Positions 6,850 through 7,159 of a stretch of 7,159 nucleotides of DNA are shown here, in pieces. Each line of letters starts with the position of its first letter. The first letter of the stretch is position 1. The DNA comes from CAG-826 sp964546565 (GTDB taxonomy: Bacteria > Bacillota_I > Bacilli_A > RFN20 > CAG-826): NCBI GenBank assembly GCA_964546565.1, contig CAZJKC010000062.1:1-7159 (forward strand), in the 5' to 3' direction. Both the position numbers and the translations under genes were made by a program. A model generated the notes under the pieces. That model was not told the origin of the DNA. It searched no databases and saw nothing but the letters and a program-made list of their open reading frames with translations.

Positions 6850-7159
6850 CTAATCCCAAAATATTAACCAATCAATAAATTCATTTAAATATCCTTCTAT
6901 TGTGTTTCCGCCAATTTCTAATTTAGTAAATAGATGGTTGATTGCAACACCTACACCTATTGCAATAATAGCACCTCCGATAATAATAATCCCACCTGGA
7001 ATGGCTAATGATGAAGCGGCTAAAGTTCCCATAGCTGCTGTTGCAATAGCTGATGATGCATACATGGAGCCTAAACTTATACCTATATTAATTATACCAC
7101 CACCAATTGCACTACATAAACTTGCACCTGAAGCATATTTTTCGTATCCGACTATCACA
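6850..7159 (-). CDS. Gly/Ala-rich membrane-inserting protein, 5' end cut by the window (possible toxin C-terminus)
   Basis: About 102 C-terminal residues are visible, ending with IDWLIFWD and TAG. The open frame reaches the window edge. A GTG at 7156-7158 could be read as a start, but with one base before it no ribosome site can be judged, so I treat the gene as partial. Residues about 11-75 form two to three hydrophobic stretches packed with small residues: GASLCSAIGGG, a GISLG (G26xxxG30) glycine-zipper spacing, an Ala/Ser-rich part, and PGGIIIIGG with AIIAIGVGVA. An amphipathic tail (INHLFTKLEIGGNTIEGYLNEF) follows. Such zippers close to the C-terminus occur in pore-forming LXG/type VII substrates such as the TelE type, in some bacteriocins and in phage proteins. 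I cannot identify the family without the N-terminus. A closely linked downstream membrane gene fits a toxin-immunity pair. Confidence 0.6.
   Translation of the reverse strand, partial: VIVGYEKYASGASLCSAIGGGIINIGISLGSMYASSAIATAAMGTLAASSLAIPGGIIIIGGAIIAIGVGVAINHLFTKLEIGGNTIEGYLNEFIDWLIFWD

Noticed and set aside
1..7159. CRISPR array, insertion sequence, tRNA or rRNA
   Set aside because: No regularly spaced repeats, transposase features, terminal inverted repeats, tRNA arms or rRNA segments were seen.

Overview
This AT-rich window looks like a chromosomal segment of a low-GC Bacillota or Mycoplasmatota-type bacterium (Erysipelotrichia/RF39-like would fit; the sequence does not settle it). The reasons are the base composition, strong GAGG/AGGAGG ribosome binding sites, intrinsic terminators with U-tracts, a Bacillota-style lipoprotein and a YtrB-like ABC ATPase. 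All Trp codons I checked in the first two genes are TGG, and the seven genes whose stops are visible end in TAA or TAG, never TGA.

Layout. Bases 1-320 are a non-coding leader with a TTGACA box and an 18-bp dyad that looks like an operator. On the plus strand follow two translationally coupled genes: an FGGY-family carbohydrate kinase (321-1877) and an alkaline-phosphatase-superfamily type I phosphodiesterase/nucleotide pyrophosphatase (1870-2991). A long hairpin at 3041-3077, with T-rich flanks on both strands, separates them from the convergent minus-strand genes.

Everything from 3163 to the right edge is on the minus strand. Read in transcription order from the right edge these are: the C-terminal part of a Gly/Ala-rich membrane-inserting protein cut by the window (6850-7159); a small membrane protein with a PH-like domain, 27 bases downstream (6280-6822); a strong intrinsic terminator (6192-6228); a secreted lipoprotein with its own promoter, two InlB B-type repeats and an unrecognised beta-rich C-terminus (4803-6092); and a two-gene ABC exporter, ATPase (3936-4649) then permease (3163-3954), with a 19-base overlap.

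How they may work together. Kinase and phosphodiesterase probably act in one small salvage or degradation route for a phosphorylated sugar or polyol. The ABC pair resembles the YtrB-type exporters linked to envelope stress, but no GntR regulator is seen next to it. The most intriguing unit is at the right edge: a glycine-zipper-like C-terminus followed closely by a very AT-rich integral membrane protein has the layout of a pore-forming toxin with its membrane immunity protein. This is inference, because the N-terminus of the first protein lies outside the window.
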